A stretch of 64,000 bases of DNA, taken from positions 1 through 64,000 of the forward strand of contig JAHCLO010000017.1 in NCBI GenBank assembly GCA_026125285.1. The letters run 5' to 3'. The position numbers were made by a program, and so were the translations under genes. Shown one piece after another: positions 1 through 7,152 of this stretch (position 1 is the first letter of the stretch; every line of letters starts with the position of its first letter). Below the pieces are notes generated by a model. That model was not told the DNA's origin. It searched no databases and was given only the letters and a program-made list of their open reading frames with translations. The stretch comes from Verrucomicrobiia bacterium. GTDB taxonomy: Bacteria; Verrucomicrobiota; Verrucomicrobiia; Limisphaerales; JADLHS01.

Positions 1-2
1 TA

Positions 3-893
3 GCGCGGTATCAGTATGATCCGTACGGCAACCTGTTGGGCATGGCCGGCCCGTTGGCGGAGGCGAACACCTACCGCTTCAGCAGCAAGGAATGGCACGC
101 CAACGCGGGGTTGTATTACTACGGCTTCCGGTTTTACGAGCCGAATTTGCAAAGGTGGCCAAATCAAGACCCCATTGGAGAACAGGGCGGGCTTAACCTA
201 TACCGCTTTGTGCGGAACAACCCGATCAATGGCATTGATCCATTAGGACTGGCTGATAGTCCCGCATTGATGTTTTTCTTTTGCCCTGCAACCCAAGGCA
301 CAGACCACGGTCCCAATGCTGGATTTGTTCAAGAATCCTTGGCGGACTATCGGGCGCGCGTTAATGCCAACGTGATTGAACCCATTCAAACGGCCAATTC
401 CGCAATAGCTGGCGTGGGAGTGGGTGTCGCTACAGCCGGCATGGTTACCCTCGCCGCGCCAGCGACAGTGAGTGTGCTCACTTGGCTTGGCTTGTCAGAG
501 ACAGCCGCCGCCGCCACTGTGACGACGGGTCTAGGCCTCTTGGGAACGGCCGGTGCCTTTTCGGGAGGATACAGCATTTACAATAACGCTTCCTCGCAGA
601 ATTGGCCGGGACTGGCATTTGATATTGGAGCATTCGGTGGAGGTTTGTTTGTCGGTATCAGTGGAGGAGGAAGGACATTGGCGGGACTAGGCGGCACACC
701 GAGTTCTGTTCCACCGGGAGCCGGTCTTTTTGGCGATACCTCTCTTCGATTTAAGCTCAATTATCCCGACGGCAGTTTTCTTGGTTGGCTTGGAAGCGCT
801 CCGACGCCGCAAAGCGGCGGTGCGGTGCTTACGTTTGCTGGGGGCGGCGCGGGGTATCTCTTCGGACCATGTCGAGGTTCGGACGACGAATAG
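3..893 (+). CDS. RHS repeat protein, C-terminal end (5' end outside window)
   Basis: The frame is open to the left edge, so only the last ~296 residues are seen. It begins with the RHS core signature: YQYDPYGN, then YRFSSKEW, GLYYYGFRFYEP, RWPNQDPIGEQGG, NLYRFVRNNP and finally the DPLGL motif that closes RHS shells. In RHS/YD-repeat proteins the shell encapsulates a variable C-terminal domain, often a toxin, released after the DPxGL region. Here ~210 residues follow DPLGL. They contain two hydrophobic, Gly/Ala-rich stretches (around AGVGVGVATAGMVTLAAPA and GLGLLGTAGAFSGG), then a Gly-rich segment ending GPCRGSDDE. I recognise no known toxin fold, so the activity is unknown; a membrane-acting effector is possible. 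A small membrane protein gene follows 18 bases downstream. The RHS identity is firm; the effector role is inference. Confidence 0.85.
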   Translation, partial: ARYQYDPYGNLLGMAGPLAEANTYRFSSKEWHANAGLYYYGFRFYEPNLQRWPNQDPIGEQGGLNLYRFVRNNPINGIDPLGLADSPALMFFFCPATQGTDHGPNAGFVQESLADYRARVNANVIEPIQTANSAIAGVGVGVATAGMVTLAAPATVSVLTWLGLSETAAAATVTTGLGLLGTAGAFSGGYSIYNNASSQNWPGLAFDIGAFGGGLFVGISGGGRTLAGLGGTPSSVPPGAGLFGDTSLRFKLNYPDGSFLGWLGSAPTPQSGGAVLTFAGGGAGYLFGPCRGSDDE

Positions 894-911
894 TCGCATC
901 AATACCAGAGT

Positions 912-1286
912 ATGACGCGAGATGAATTTTTGGTGCAGAAATCTGAATCCGAGAGGCGGATAAGATGCGCGGTTGTTCCGGTTGGTATCATCTATGCCAT
1001 GCGTTGTGGGGCAGTGCTCGGCTTGGCTTATTGTAGCGCGATTCAATGCATCTCTTACGGAACTGCCATTTACAGGCCATTGCTTTTTGCCGTTGGCGTT
1101 CTTCTTACCCTGTTTGCTGCCAGCTTTCCTGCTGCCAAACACAGCCGAAAGCGATTCGCTCAACTCGCGCTTAAGTGTTCGGCCTGCCAAAGTTGCTTGG
1201 TATTCAACAGGGCCGCCAGAACGGCAGAGACTGGTCGCTGTTACAATTGCGGTGACAGGGTGTTTCAACTGTTGAATGACCAATGA
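912..1286 (+). CDS. small membrane protein with zinc ribbon, candidate RHS immunity protein
   Basis: This is a 124-residue protein with two hydrophobic segments (about residues 20-45 and 55-75). A cytoplasmic-looking C-terminal tail carries CSACQSC and, ~20 residues later, CYNCGD, the spacing expected of a small zinc ribbon. It starts 18 bases after the RHS stop, on the same strand, the usual place for the cognate immunity gene of a polymorphic toxin. I do not recognise the family. The immunity role rests only on position and size; it could equally be an unrelated orphan membrane protein. Its frame overlaps no other plausible gene. Confidence 0.5.
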   Translation: MTRDEFLVQKSESERRIRCAVVPVGIIYAMRCGAVLGLAYCSAIQCISYGTAIYRPLLFAVGVLLTLFAASFPAAKHSRKRFAQLALKCSACQSCLVFNRAARTAETGRCYNCGDRVFQLLNDQ

Positions 1287-1502
1287 CCTACCTGAAGCTC
1301 GTTATCCAATCTCTGCTTTCGCAACCGCTCGCCAAAGCTCTGGAGGGATATTGGATAGGGCTTATTTCGTCGCCAGACGCGCTTTACAGGCGTCCAGTGG
1401 GACGTAATGGTTCGATCACCAATACCCAACAGAGCCAGAGGGAAGGGACGATTACGGCAAACATTGCTGACGGCGTGGGTGGGCTTGCTCATACTCCGAG
1501 CG

Positions 1503-2192
1503 ATGGACATCGCTTGCACGAAACACGGTCTGCGCCTGAGCCAGCACGGGGTGGTTATCAGCGAATTGCGGACCACGCCTGGACCGACGCACAGTGTGTT
1601 TGATGTACTTGCCGCGGTGGTGGCAACACTCGCACCGCACGGTCGCATTGGCATCCTGGGATTTGCGGGCGGTGGGATGATGGCGCCGTTGGCTGCCCTC
1701 GAAATGGAAACCGCGATTGACTCCGTGGATCTCGATCGAGCGAGTTACGATCTGTTCCGCCGGCATTGCCCAGAGTGGTCGCGTCGCGTGAACTGGTACC
1801 ACGCGGACGCTGCCGGCTGGTTGCAGCGCCAACCTTCCAACTTCAGACTGTTGCTCGACGATTTGTCCGTGCCCAGCGCCGGCGACGTGGTGAAACCGGA
1901 CATTTCCTGGAATGGGTTGCCCGCATTGATTCAGCAACGACTCCGCCCGGACGGAATTGCGGTGTTCAATCTGTTGCCGCTCGCCGACGGCCGGTGGCAA
2001 CCGGAACTGCCAAGATTGGCCAACCGCTTCAAAACCGCCTGCGTGATTCATTTGGACGAATACGACAACCGCATCCTTATCGCGGCCCGTGCCCTGCCCT
2101 CCGCGCGCGCGCTGGGCCGGCGACTGCGGGCGGCGCTTCGAACCATTCGCTCACGCCAGGCAGGTCGGATTCAAATGCGGCAACTCTGCTGA
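1503..2192 (+). CDS. spermidine-synthase-like methyltransferase-fold protein
   Basis: This cytoplasmic protein of ~229 residues has a Rossmann-fold SAM/dcSAM-binding pattern. A glycine-rich loop (IGILGFAGGGMMAP) is followed by an acidic residue ending beta 2 (SVDLDRASYDL), and then a conserved-looking acidic segment (LLLDDLSVPS), as in spermidine synthase-like fused or stand-alone domains (PF01564 type). A further ATG-less extension exists upstream to 1407, but homology-like sequence begins near MDIACTKHG, so I chose the ATG at 1503. The C-terminal tail (RRLRAALRTIRSRQ) is strongly basic. A true spermidine synthase would be ~280 residues with a complete N-terminal beta domain, which is missing. 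The substrate is therefore uncertain; it may be a general methyltransferase-like protein. The LOG-family gene follows on the same strand after ~80 bases. Confidence 0.6.
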   Translation: MDIACTKHGLRLSQHGVVISELRTTPGPTHSVFDVLAAVVATLAPHGRIGILGFAGGGMMAPLAALEMETAIDSVDLDRASYDLFRRHCPEWSRRVNWYHADAAGWLQRQPSNFRLLLDDLSVPSAGDVVKPDISWNGLPALIQQRLRPDGIAVFNLLPLADGRWQPELPRLANRFKTACVIHLDEYDNRILIAARALPSARALGRRLRAALRTIRSRQAGRIQMRQLC

Positions 2193-2274
2193 ATCCTGTC
2201 GCCGGGCTCCCGCTCGCCGTGCAGACACGGAGCCGGGCTTGTCTCGCCTGCGGCGCGCGTCTATCTTCGCCGCC

Positions 2275-2958
2275 ATGAACAATCACGGAGCAAGCTTCAT
2301 TCGCGAGGATCCCTGGCGCATTTTTCGGATCATGGCTGAGTTTGTGGATTCGTTTGAAACGATGTCCCGCGTCAGTCCGGCGGTGACGATTTTTGGCTCG
2401 GCGCGGATGCCGCGCAAGGATCCGTACTATCATGCCGCGGAAGTCATGGCCCGGGAACTGGCGAAAAACAACCTCGCGGTCATTACTGGAGGCGGGCCGG
2501 GCATCATGGAGGCCGCCAACAAGGGCGCCGCGCGGGGCAAGGGCAAATCCGTGGGTCTCAACATCGAGTTGCCGCATGAACAGAAAGGCAATCCCTACGC
2601 CAACGTGCCCATTCACTTTCATTATTTCTTTTCCCGCAAGGTTTGCTTCGCGAAGTACAGCATGGCCTTCATTTTCATGCCGGGCGGCTTCGGCACGCTG
2701 GACGAATTCGCCGAGATCATGACGCTGGTGCAGACCCAGCGGATTCCCCATTTCCCCCTCATCCTTTTCGGAAAAAGATTCTGGGCCGGACTGCTGCGCT
2801 GGATGGAATCGCAGATGCAGGAAAAGAACAAATTCATCGGCCCGAATGACCTGAAGTTGTTTACGCTGACGGATGACACGGAGGAAGCCGTGACGATTAT
2901 TCTCGATTACATCCGCCGCGTGGGGGCGCCGGAATCGGTGCCGATGGCATTTTCATAA
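2275..2958 (+). CDS. LOG family protein (nucleotide 5'-monophosphate phosphoribohydrolase-like)
   Basis: This 227-residue cytoplasmic protein has the LOG-family motifs (formerly annotated lysine decarboxylase). FGSARMPRKDP begins the Rossmann fold, ITGGGPGIMEAANKGA is the nucleotide-binding glycine loop, and MPGGFGTLDE matches the PGGxGTxxE signature with the catalytic Glu. Known members remove the base from cytokinin riboside monophosphates or other purine/pyrimidine nucleotides. I chose the ATG at 2275 because the upstream in-frame extension is Arg/Pro-rich and overlaps the preceding gene. The stop is directly followed by the ATG of the next gene, so the two are probably cotranscribed. Family assignment is strong; the exact nucleotide substrate cannot be read from the sequence. 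Confidence 0.85.
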   Translation: MNNHGASFIREDPWRIFRIMAEFVDSFETMSRVSPAVTIFGSARMPRKDPYYHAAEVMARELAKNNLAVITGGGPGIMEAANKGAARGKGKSVGLNIELPHEQKGNPYANVPIHFHYFFSRKVCFAKYSMAFIFMPGGFGTLDEFAEIMTLVQTQRIPHFPLILFGKRFWAGLLRWMESQMQEKNKFIGPNDLKLFTLTDDTEEAVTIILDYIRRVGAPESVPMAFS

Positions 2959-3810
2959 ATGGTAGATGCGTGCGATCGGATGCGTGAGGCGGAGTTGCGC
3001 TGTCTGGTCGCATTGCCAGCAAACCGAATCATGTCCGCCGTCAGACAATATGCCGTGCTTCAGAGGGACGCCGTCAGTCCCACGGCGGAACAACTGAAGC
3101 GCGCGTTCCGGCTCTTTCATAACCTCACTGACGCCGATGCGGTGCGGTTGGCCAGCAGTGCCTCGGGCATTCTCGTCCGACACGAGAACCACGACGCGGC
3201 CCGGGCGTTGCTGCAGGCCGTGCAGGCCGAAGGCATCAACGCCGTGCTCGTGGCTGAAGATCAATTGCCCGTGCTGCCGGAGGCCAAAACGCTGCACCGG
3301 CTTGAAATGTCGTCACCGTCGCTAATGCTCTTTGACGTGCTGGGTCATCGCACAACGCTGCCGTGGACCGACCTTGAATTGATTGTTGCCGGCACCGTGC
3401 GGCAGCTTGAATTCAGCCGCACCCGCACCGAACGCACGGAACTGCGTTTCAGTCCCGTAACTGGTGTCTGGCCGCGAATCGTCGAAGAAACCGGCACGAA
3501 GTCGCAATCGCAGTGGCATCTGGTGCTGGAACTTTTTGCGAGCGGGGCGACAACCCGCTACCAGATTGACGCGGGCCGATTCCCGTTCAACGCGGTGATG
3601 GACCAACCGCTGCTTTCCTTGGGAGAGAAATTTGGCTGGCTGGTTGGGGAAATCTGCCGCCGCACGCCATGGGCGGTCCTGAACCGCGGCGCCCGCAGCC
3701 TGCAAGCTGGACACGCGGTCACGGAGTACTTGAACCGCCAGATGCTGACCGATGAAGTCACCTGGCTGCTCTGGCACACGCAACAGCAAAAGCGCGCCGG
3801 CCGCGCTTGA
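2959..3810 (+). CDS. hypothetical protein between LOG and pabB
   Basis: This 283-residue soluble protein starts immediately after the LOG stop and ends 4 bases before the pabB start, so it lies inside a compact run of genes. A second possible start is the ATG at 3031, giving MSAVRQYAVLQRD. The first third (about residues 40-105) alternates helices and strands and contains FHNLTDADAVRLASSASG, suggestive of a small regulatory or ACT-like fold. The rest has amphipathic strands (LELIVAGTVRQLEF, WHLVLELFASG) and a helical C-terminus. There is no signal peptide or membrane segment. I do not recognise a family. Its place next to pabB/pabC is the only functional hint. Confidence 0.6.
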   Translation: MVDACDRMREAELRCLVALPANRIMSAVRQYAVLQRDAVSPTAEQLKRAFRLFHNLTDADAVRLASSASGILVRHENHDAARALLQAVQAEGINAVLVAEDQLPVLPEAKTLHRLEMSSPSLMLFDVLGHRTTLPWTDLELIVAGTVRQLEFSRTRTERTELRFSPVTGVWPRIVEETGTKSQSQWHLVLELFASGATTRYQIDAGRFPFNAVMDQPLLSLGEKFGWLVGEICRRTPWAVLNRGARSLQAGHAVTEYLNRQMLTDEVTWLLWHTQQQKRAGRA

Positions 3811-3814
3811 GCCA

Positions 3815-5383
3815 ATGCATCCGCTGATCCATGAAATCGCCACCGCGCATACGCCGGAGTCGCTCGCGGCAGAACTCCACGGCGAACCGGGGGTGGTGGT
3901 TTTGCGCAGCGCCCTGTTCGATTCGCCGCAGGCACGGTATTCGTTTGTGAGCGCGCGGCCGTTTCTGACATTCCGTTCGTTCGGTTCTCACTGCGAGACG
4001 GTTGCGGCCAACGCACCGTGCGCCCAATTCGGCAACCCCTGGCACGTGCTCGACCGTCTGATGGCCCGCTACGAACTGCTGGATGAAATTGACCTGCCGT
4101 TTCCCCTGGGCGGATGTTTCGGCTATTGGGGCTATGATCTGAAGAACTTTGTTGAACCGAAACTCCCGCGCCGCGCGGTGAACGATCTTGGAATGCCGGA
4201 TTGTCAGGTGGGCTTCTACGACAGCCTCGTGGTGTTCGATCATCACCTTGGCAAAACGTGCGTGGTGTCCACCGGCCTGAACGCGGAAGGCTCGCGGAGC
4301 GAACCGCGGGCGCATGCACGCGCGGAAGTCTGGCAGCGCCACCTGGCCGGCGAACCCAAGCACACCCTCGCCCCGGTTCATGGACAGCCTCCCTTCCCGA
4401 GATCCGGCACGCAATGGGAGGTTGAACAACGTGCTGCCGTGCCTCTGGCCGGCAGAACAATTTCCTTTGGAGCAAGTGCCAACTGCCGGCGGGACGCACG
4501 GCAGCACGTTGAGATTCATGGAATGGGTTCCGTGTCTTCCAACCTGACGCGCGCGGAATTCCTTTCCGCCGTGCGGCGCGCGCAGCGTTACATCCGCGCG
4601 GGTGACATTTACCAAGTGAACCTCTCGCACCGGTTGGCGATGCCGTGTCCGTGGTCCGGGTGGCAATTGTACCAGCGGTTGCTGGATATTTCGCCCGCGC
4701 CGTTCGCGGCGTTTTTTGACTGCGGGGATTTTCAAATTGCCTCTTCGTCACCGGAACTCTTCCTGCGCTTGAGTGGCCCGAACATCCAAACGCGCCCCAT
4801 CAAGGGCACGCGTCCCCGTTCCAGCGATCCGACGCGCGATGCGCAATTGACCTACGAACTGCAAACCAACCCGAAGGAGCTCGCGGAATTGCTAATGATC
4901 ACCGACCTCCTGCGCAATGACCTGGGCCGGGTGTGCGAGTTTGGGTCGGTGCAGGTGCCGGAATTGATGCGGCTGGAGCGTTATCCGCAGGTGCAACACT
5001 TGGTTTCGACCGTGGAAGGCCGGTTGCGGCCCGACGTGACGCATTTTGCGGCGCTGGCCGCGTGTTTCCCCGGCGGCAGCATCACGGGGGCGCCGAAGTT
5101 CCGCGCGATGGAGATCATTGACGAATTGGAACCAATCGCGCGCGGGTCTTACACCGGCTGCCACGGTTTTCTCGGTTTCAATCGCGAAAGCCAGTTAAGC
5201 ATCAGCATTCGCACGGCTATCCGGCACGCGGACACGGCGTATTTCCAGGTCGGGGCCGGCATTGTGGCGGACTCGCAACCGGAAGCGGAATACGAGGAAA
5301 CGCTCGCCAAGGCGCGTGGCTTCACGGGGGCGCTGGCAGAGGCCCAACGACGACACGAGTTCATACCGCCAGCCAAAGCCTGA
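3815..5383 (+). CDS. pabB: aminodeoxychorismate synthase component I (PabB)
   Basis: PabB converts chorismate and ammonia (from the glutaminase subunit PabA) to 4-amino-4-deoxychorismate for folate synthesis. The 522-residue protein has an N-terminal anthranilate-synthase-I type domain (GGCFGYWGYDLKNFVEP) and a C-terminal chorismate-binding domain. The latter shows AGDIYQVNLSHR, SSSPELFL, RPIKGTRPR with the PabB catalytic Lys, ELLMITDLLRNDLGRV, and GSITGAPKFRAMEIIDELE. The PIKGT lysine, replaced in anthranilate synthase TrpE, favours PabB. The ATG at 3815 lies 4 bases after the previous stop; an earlier in-frame codon would extend into that gene. A ~70-residue Ala/Pro-rich linker around 165-245 separates the domains and is unlike typical PabB. 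pabC follows within 95 bases. No pabA is in the window. Confidence 0.88.
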   Translation: MHPLIHEIATAHTPESLAAELHGEPGVVVLRSALFDSPQARYSFVSARPFLTFRSFGSHCETVAANAPCAQFGNPWHVLDRLMARYELLDEIDLPFPLGGCFGYWGYDLKNFVEPKLPRRAVNDLGMPDCQVGFYDSLVVFDHHLGKTCVVSTGLNAEGSRSEPRAHARAEVWQRHLAGEPKHTLAPVHGQPPFPRSGTQWEVEQRAAVPLAGRTISFGASANCRRDARQHVEIHGMGSVSSNLTRAEFLSAVRRAQRYIRAGDIYQVNLSHRLAMPCPWSGWQLYQRLLDISPAPFAAFFDCGDFQIASSSPELFLRLSGPNIQTRPIKGTRPRSSDPTRDAQLTYELQTNPKELAELLMITDLLRNDLGRVCEFGSVQVPELMRLERYPQVQHLVSTVEGRLRPDVTHFAALAACFPGGSITGAPKFRAMEIIDELEPIARGSYTGCHGFLGFNRESQLSISIRTAIRHADTAYFQVGAGIVADSQPEAEYEETLAKARGFTGALAEAQRRHEFIPPAKA

Positions 5384-5475
5384 TAGGTGGGGCATATTTC
5401 GGGTGGGAGGCAGGCTTGAGCCAAGCTTGCTTTTTCTGCTGGCTGGGTTTGGCAAACTGCCGTATTTAAGTCGGC

Positions 5476-6315
5476 ATGGATGCGTTTCTGAACGGTGAGT
5501 TCGTGAGCGTGGGGCAGGCGACGGTGCCAATCAATGACCGCGGGTTGATGTATGGCGACGGGTTGTTTGAAACCATGCGGGTTTACAACGGGAAGGCGTT
5601 TCGCATGGCGCAGCATCTGGAGCGCATGGTGCGCGGGAGTGAATTTCTCAAAATCCCATTGCCGTTCACGCCCAAACAACTTCAACACTTCACCGAAGAA
5701 TTGATCGAGCGGAACCAAATGCCCGATTCCGTCTTGCGGGTGACATTGACCCGCGGTCCCGGCGACCGCGGTTACACTCCGAAGAGTGAGGCAAAGCCTA
5801 CCCTCGCGATGACGCTGCATCCGGCGCCGCCGCTCGATCCTGAAAACCCGCCCCAGTGGAGTTTGATCACGTCTTCGTTTCGGATTCCGGCCAGTGATCC
5901 CCTCGCGTCCTTCAAGACGCTCAACAAGCTTACCTCCGTCATGGCCCGGATCGAAGCCGAAGCGCGCAACGCGGACGAGGCGTTGCTCACGAACACCAAC
6001 GGCGAAGTTGCCGAGACGGCGGGCGCGAACTTGTTTTGGGTTTACCGCGACAAGATCTGCACCACCCCGACCGGACGCGGGGTGTTGCCCGGCATCACGC
6101 GCGCGGTCGTGCTCGAGATTTGCCAGATACTCAACTTTGAAACCAACAAGCGCGTCATCAAGCCCGAGTCCCTGAAGAACTCCGAAGCCATCTTCCTGAC
6201 CCAAAGCACGCTCGGCGTTGTGGTCATCAACTCCCTGGACGGTGAACCAACCGGACAATCGCCGTTGGTGGATCAGATTTATCGGGCCTATTGTGAAATG
6301 CTGGTCAAACCCTGA
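5476..6315 (+). CDS. pabC: aminotransferase class IV, probable aminodeoxychorismate lyase (PabC)
   Basis: This 279-residue PLP enzyme belongs to fold-type IV. Visible features are the N-terminal FLNGEFV and DRGLMYGDGLFETMRV (which binds the PLP phosphate region), the PLP lysine in SFKTLNKL (K147), and the downstream EVAETAGANLFWV and GRGVLPGITR motifs. Class IV members include PabC, branched-chain aminotransferase and D-amino acid aminotransferase. Sequence motifs alone do not separate them, but position directly behind pabB makes aminodeoxychorismate lyase the best call: it releases pyruvate to give p-aminobenzoate. The start at 5476 places the MDAFLNGEF strand where the family begins. D-alanine or branched-chain aminotransferase remains an alternative. 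Confidence 0.78.
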   Translation: MDAFLNGEFVSVGQATVPINDRGLMYGDGLFETMRVYNGKAFRMAQHLERMVRGSEFLKIPLPFTPKQLQHFTEELIERNQMPDSVLRVTLTRGPGDRGYTPKSEAKPTLAMTLHPAPPLDPENPPQWSLITSSFRIPASDPLASFKTLNKLTSVMARIEAEARNADEALLTNTNGEVAETAGANLFWVYRDKICTTPTGRGVLPGITRAVVLEICQILNFETNKRVIKPESLKNSEAIFLTQSTLGVVVINSLDGEPTGQSPLVDQIYRAYCEMLVKP

Positions 6316-6379
6316 GCCGCGGGAACCTATCCGCCGCCGGCGCGCCACCGCGCGTTAATCTGGCGCGGAGTCGCCCCGT

Positions 6380-6403
6380 GCGGTTGACGCGGGCGTCAAC
6401 CGC
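6380..6403 (+). terminator. perfect 10-bp hairpin downstream of pabC
   Basis: GCGGTTGACG, loop CGGG and CGTCAACCGC form a perfect 10-bp stem with a tetraloop, 65 bases after the pabC stop. No T-run follows, so it may be a Rho-independent-like mRNA 3' end or simply a structured repeat. Confidence 0.35.
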
Positions 6404-6522
6404 CGCACGCGAGGGCGAGGGCGCTCTCCATGATTCCACCGGGTTGCTACCGATTGACCGCAGTTAAGGAACTCCTACAATCAGTTCAGGCGGCGCCGAT
6501 GCCGCTGCGTGATCACGTGCCT

Positions 6523-6975
6523 ATGAAAGCATCCAATCCGTATGAGATTTCCACCGACCGGAGCCGATTCGACGTGGATCAAATTCACCGGTTCCTCAGT
6601 TCGTGCTACTGGGCGACGAACATTCCACGCCGCGTGGTGGAACGGTCCATCGAACACTCGCTGTGTTTTGGCGCGTTCTGCGGAGGCCAGCAAATCGGCT
6701 TTGCCCGGGCCATCACGGATTACGCAACGTTTGCCTACCTTGCCGACGTCTTCGTGGTGACGGAGCATCGCGGACGCGGCGTGGCGCAACAACTCATCCG
6801 CGCCATACTGGATCACCCAGACTTACAGGGACTGCGGCGAATCCTGCTGGCAACCGAGGACGCCCACGGACTCTACGCCCGTTTCGGTTTCCAGCCGCTG
6901 TCCCACCCGGAGCATTTCCTGACGCTGCATTTTCCGGACGTGTACCGGTCAGCCGACGCGGGCCCGGCTCAGTGA
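6523..6975 (+). CDS. GNAT-family N-acetyltransferase
   Basis: This 150-residue protein carries the GNAT acetyl-CoA fold. FGAFCGGQQIGFARAITD is the beta 2-beta 3 region, YLADVFVVTEHRGRGVAQQL is motif A with the Q/RxxGxG/A pyrophosphate loop (HRGRGVAQQL), and LLATEDAHGLYARFGF is the C-terminal motif B with the LYARFGF signature. Members of this small subgroup usually act on amino groups of small molecules or proteins; the acceptor is unknown. An upstream in-frame start at 6430 would add 31 residues without homology-like character, so I chose the ATG at 6523, where the family normally begins (NPYEISTD). The protein is single-domain and cytoplasmic. Confidence 0.8.
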   Translation: MKASNPYEISTDRSRFDVDQIHRFLSSCYWATNIPRRVVERSIEHSLCFGAFCGGQQIGFARAITDYATFAYLADVFVVTEHRGRGVAQQLIRAILDHPDLQGLRRILLATEDAHGLYARFGFQPLSHPEHFLTLHFPDVYRSADAGPAQ

Positions 6976-7152
6976 AACCTGTTCCAACGTCCCGCTCAAT
7001 GGCCTGGCCGTGACCAACGCCTACGAGGCCTTTCTGCATCGCACGCGTGTAGCTTGCCAACGCACCGCTGGTCAGCCAGTTTGGCTTCCGGTCCAACACC
7101 GTGACGCGCATGACGATGACCTTCTGACCTTGGACGAGTATTCCCAACAAGA

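Noticed and set aside
3558..4751. 397-codon minus-strand frame over pabB
   Set aside because: pabB on the plus strand has all family motifs, and the antisense sequence is a low-complexity Arg/Pro/Ser shadow.
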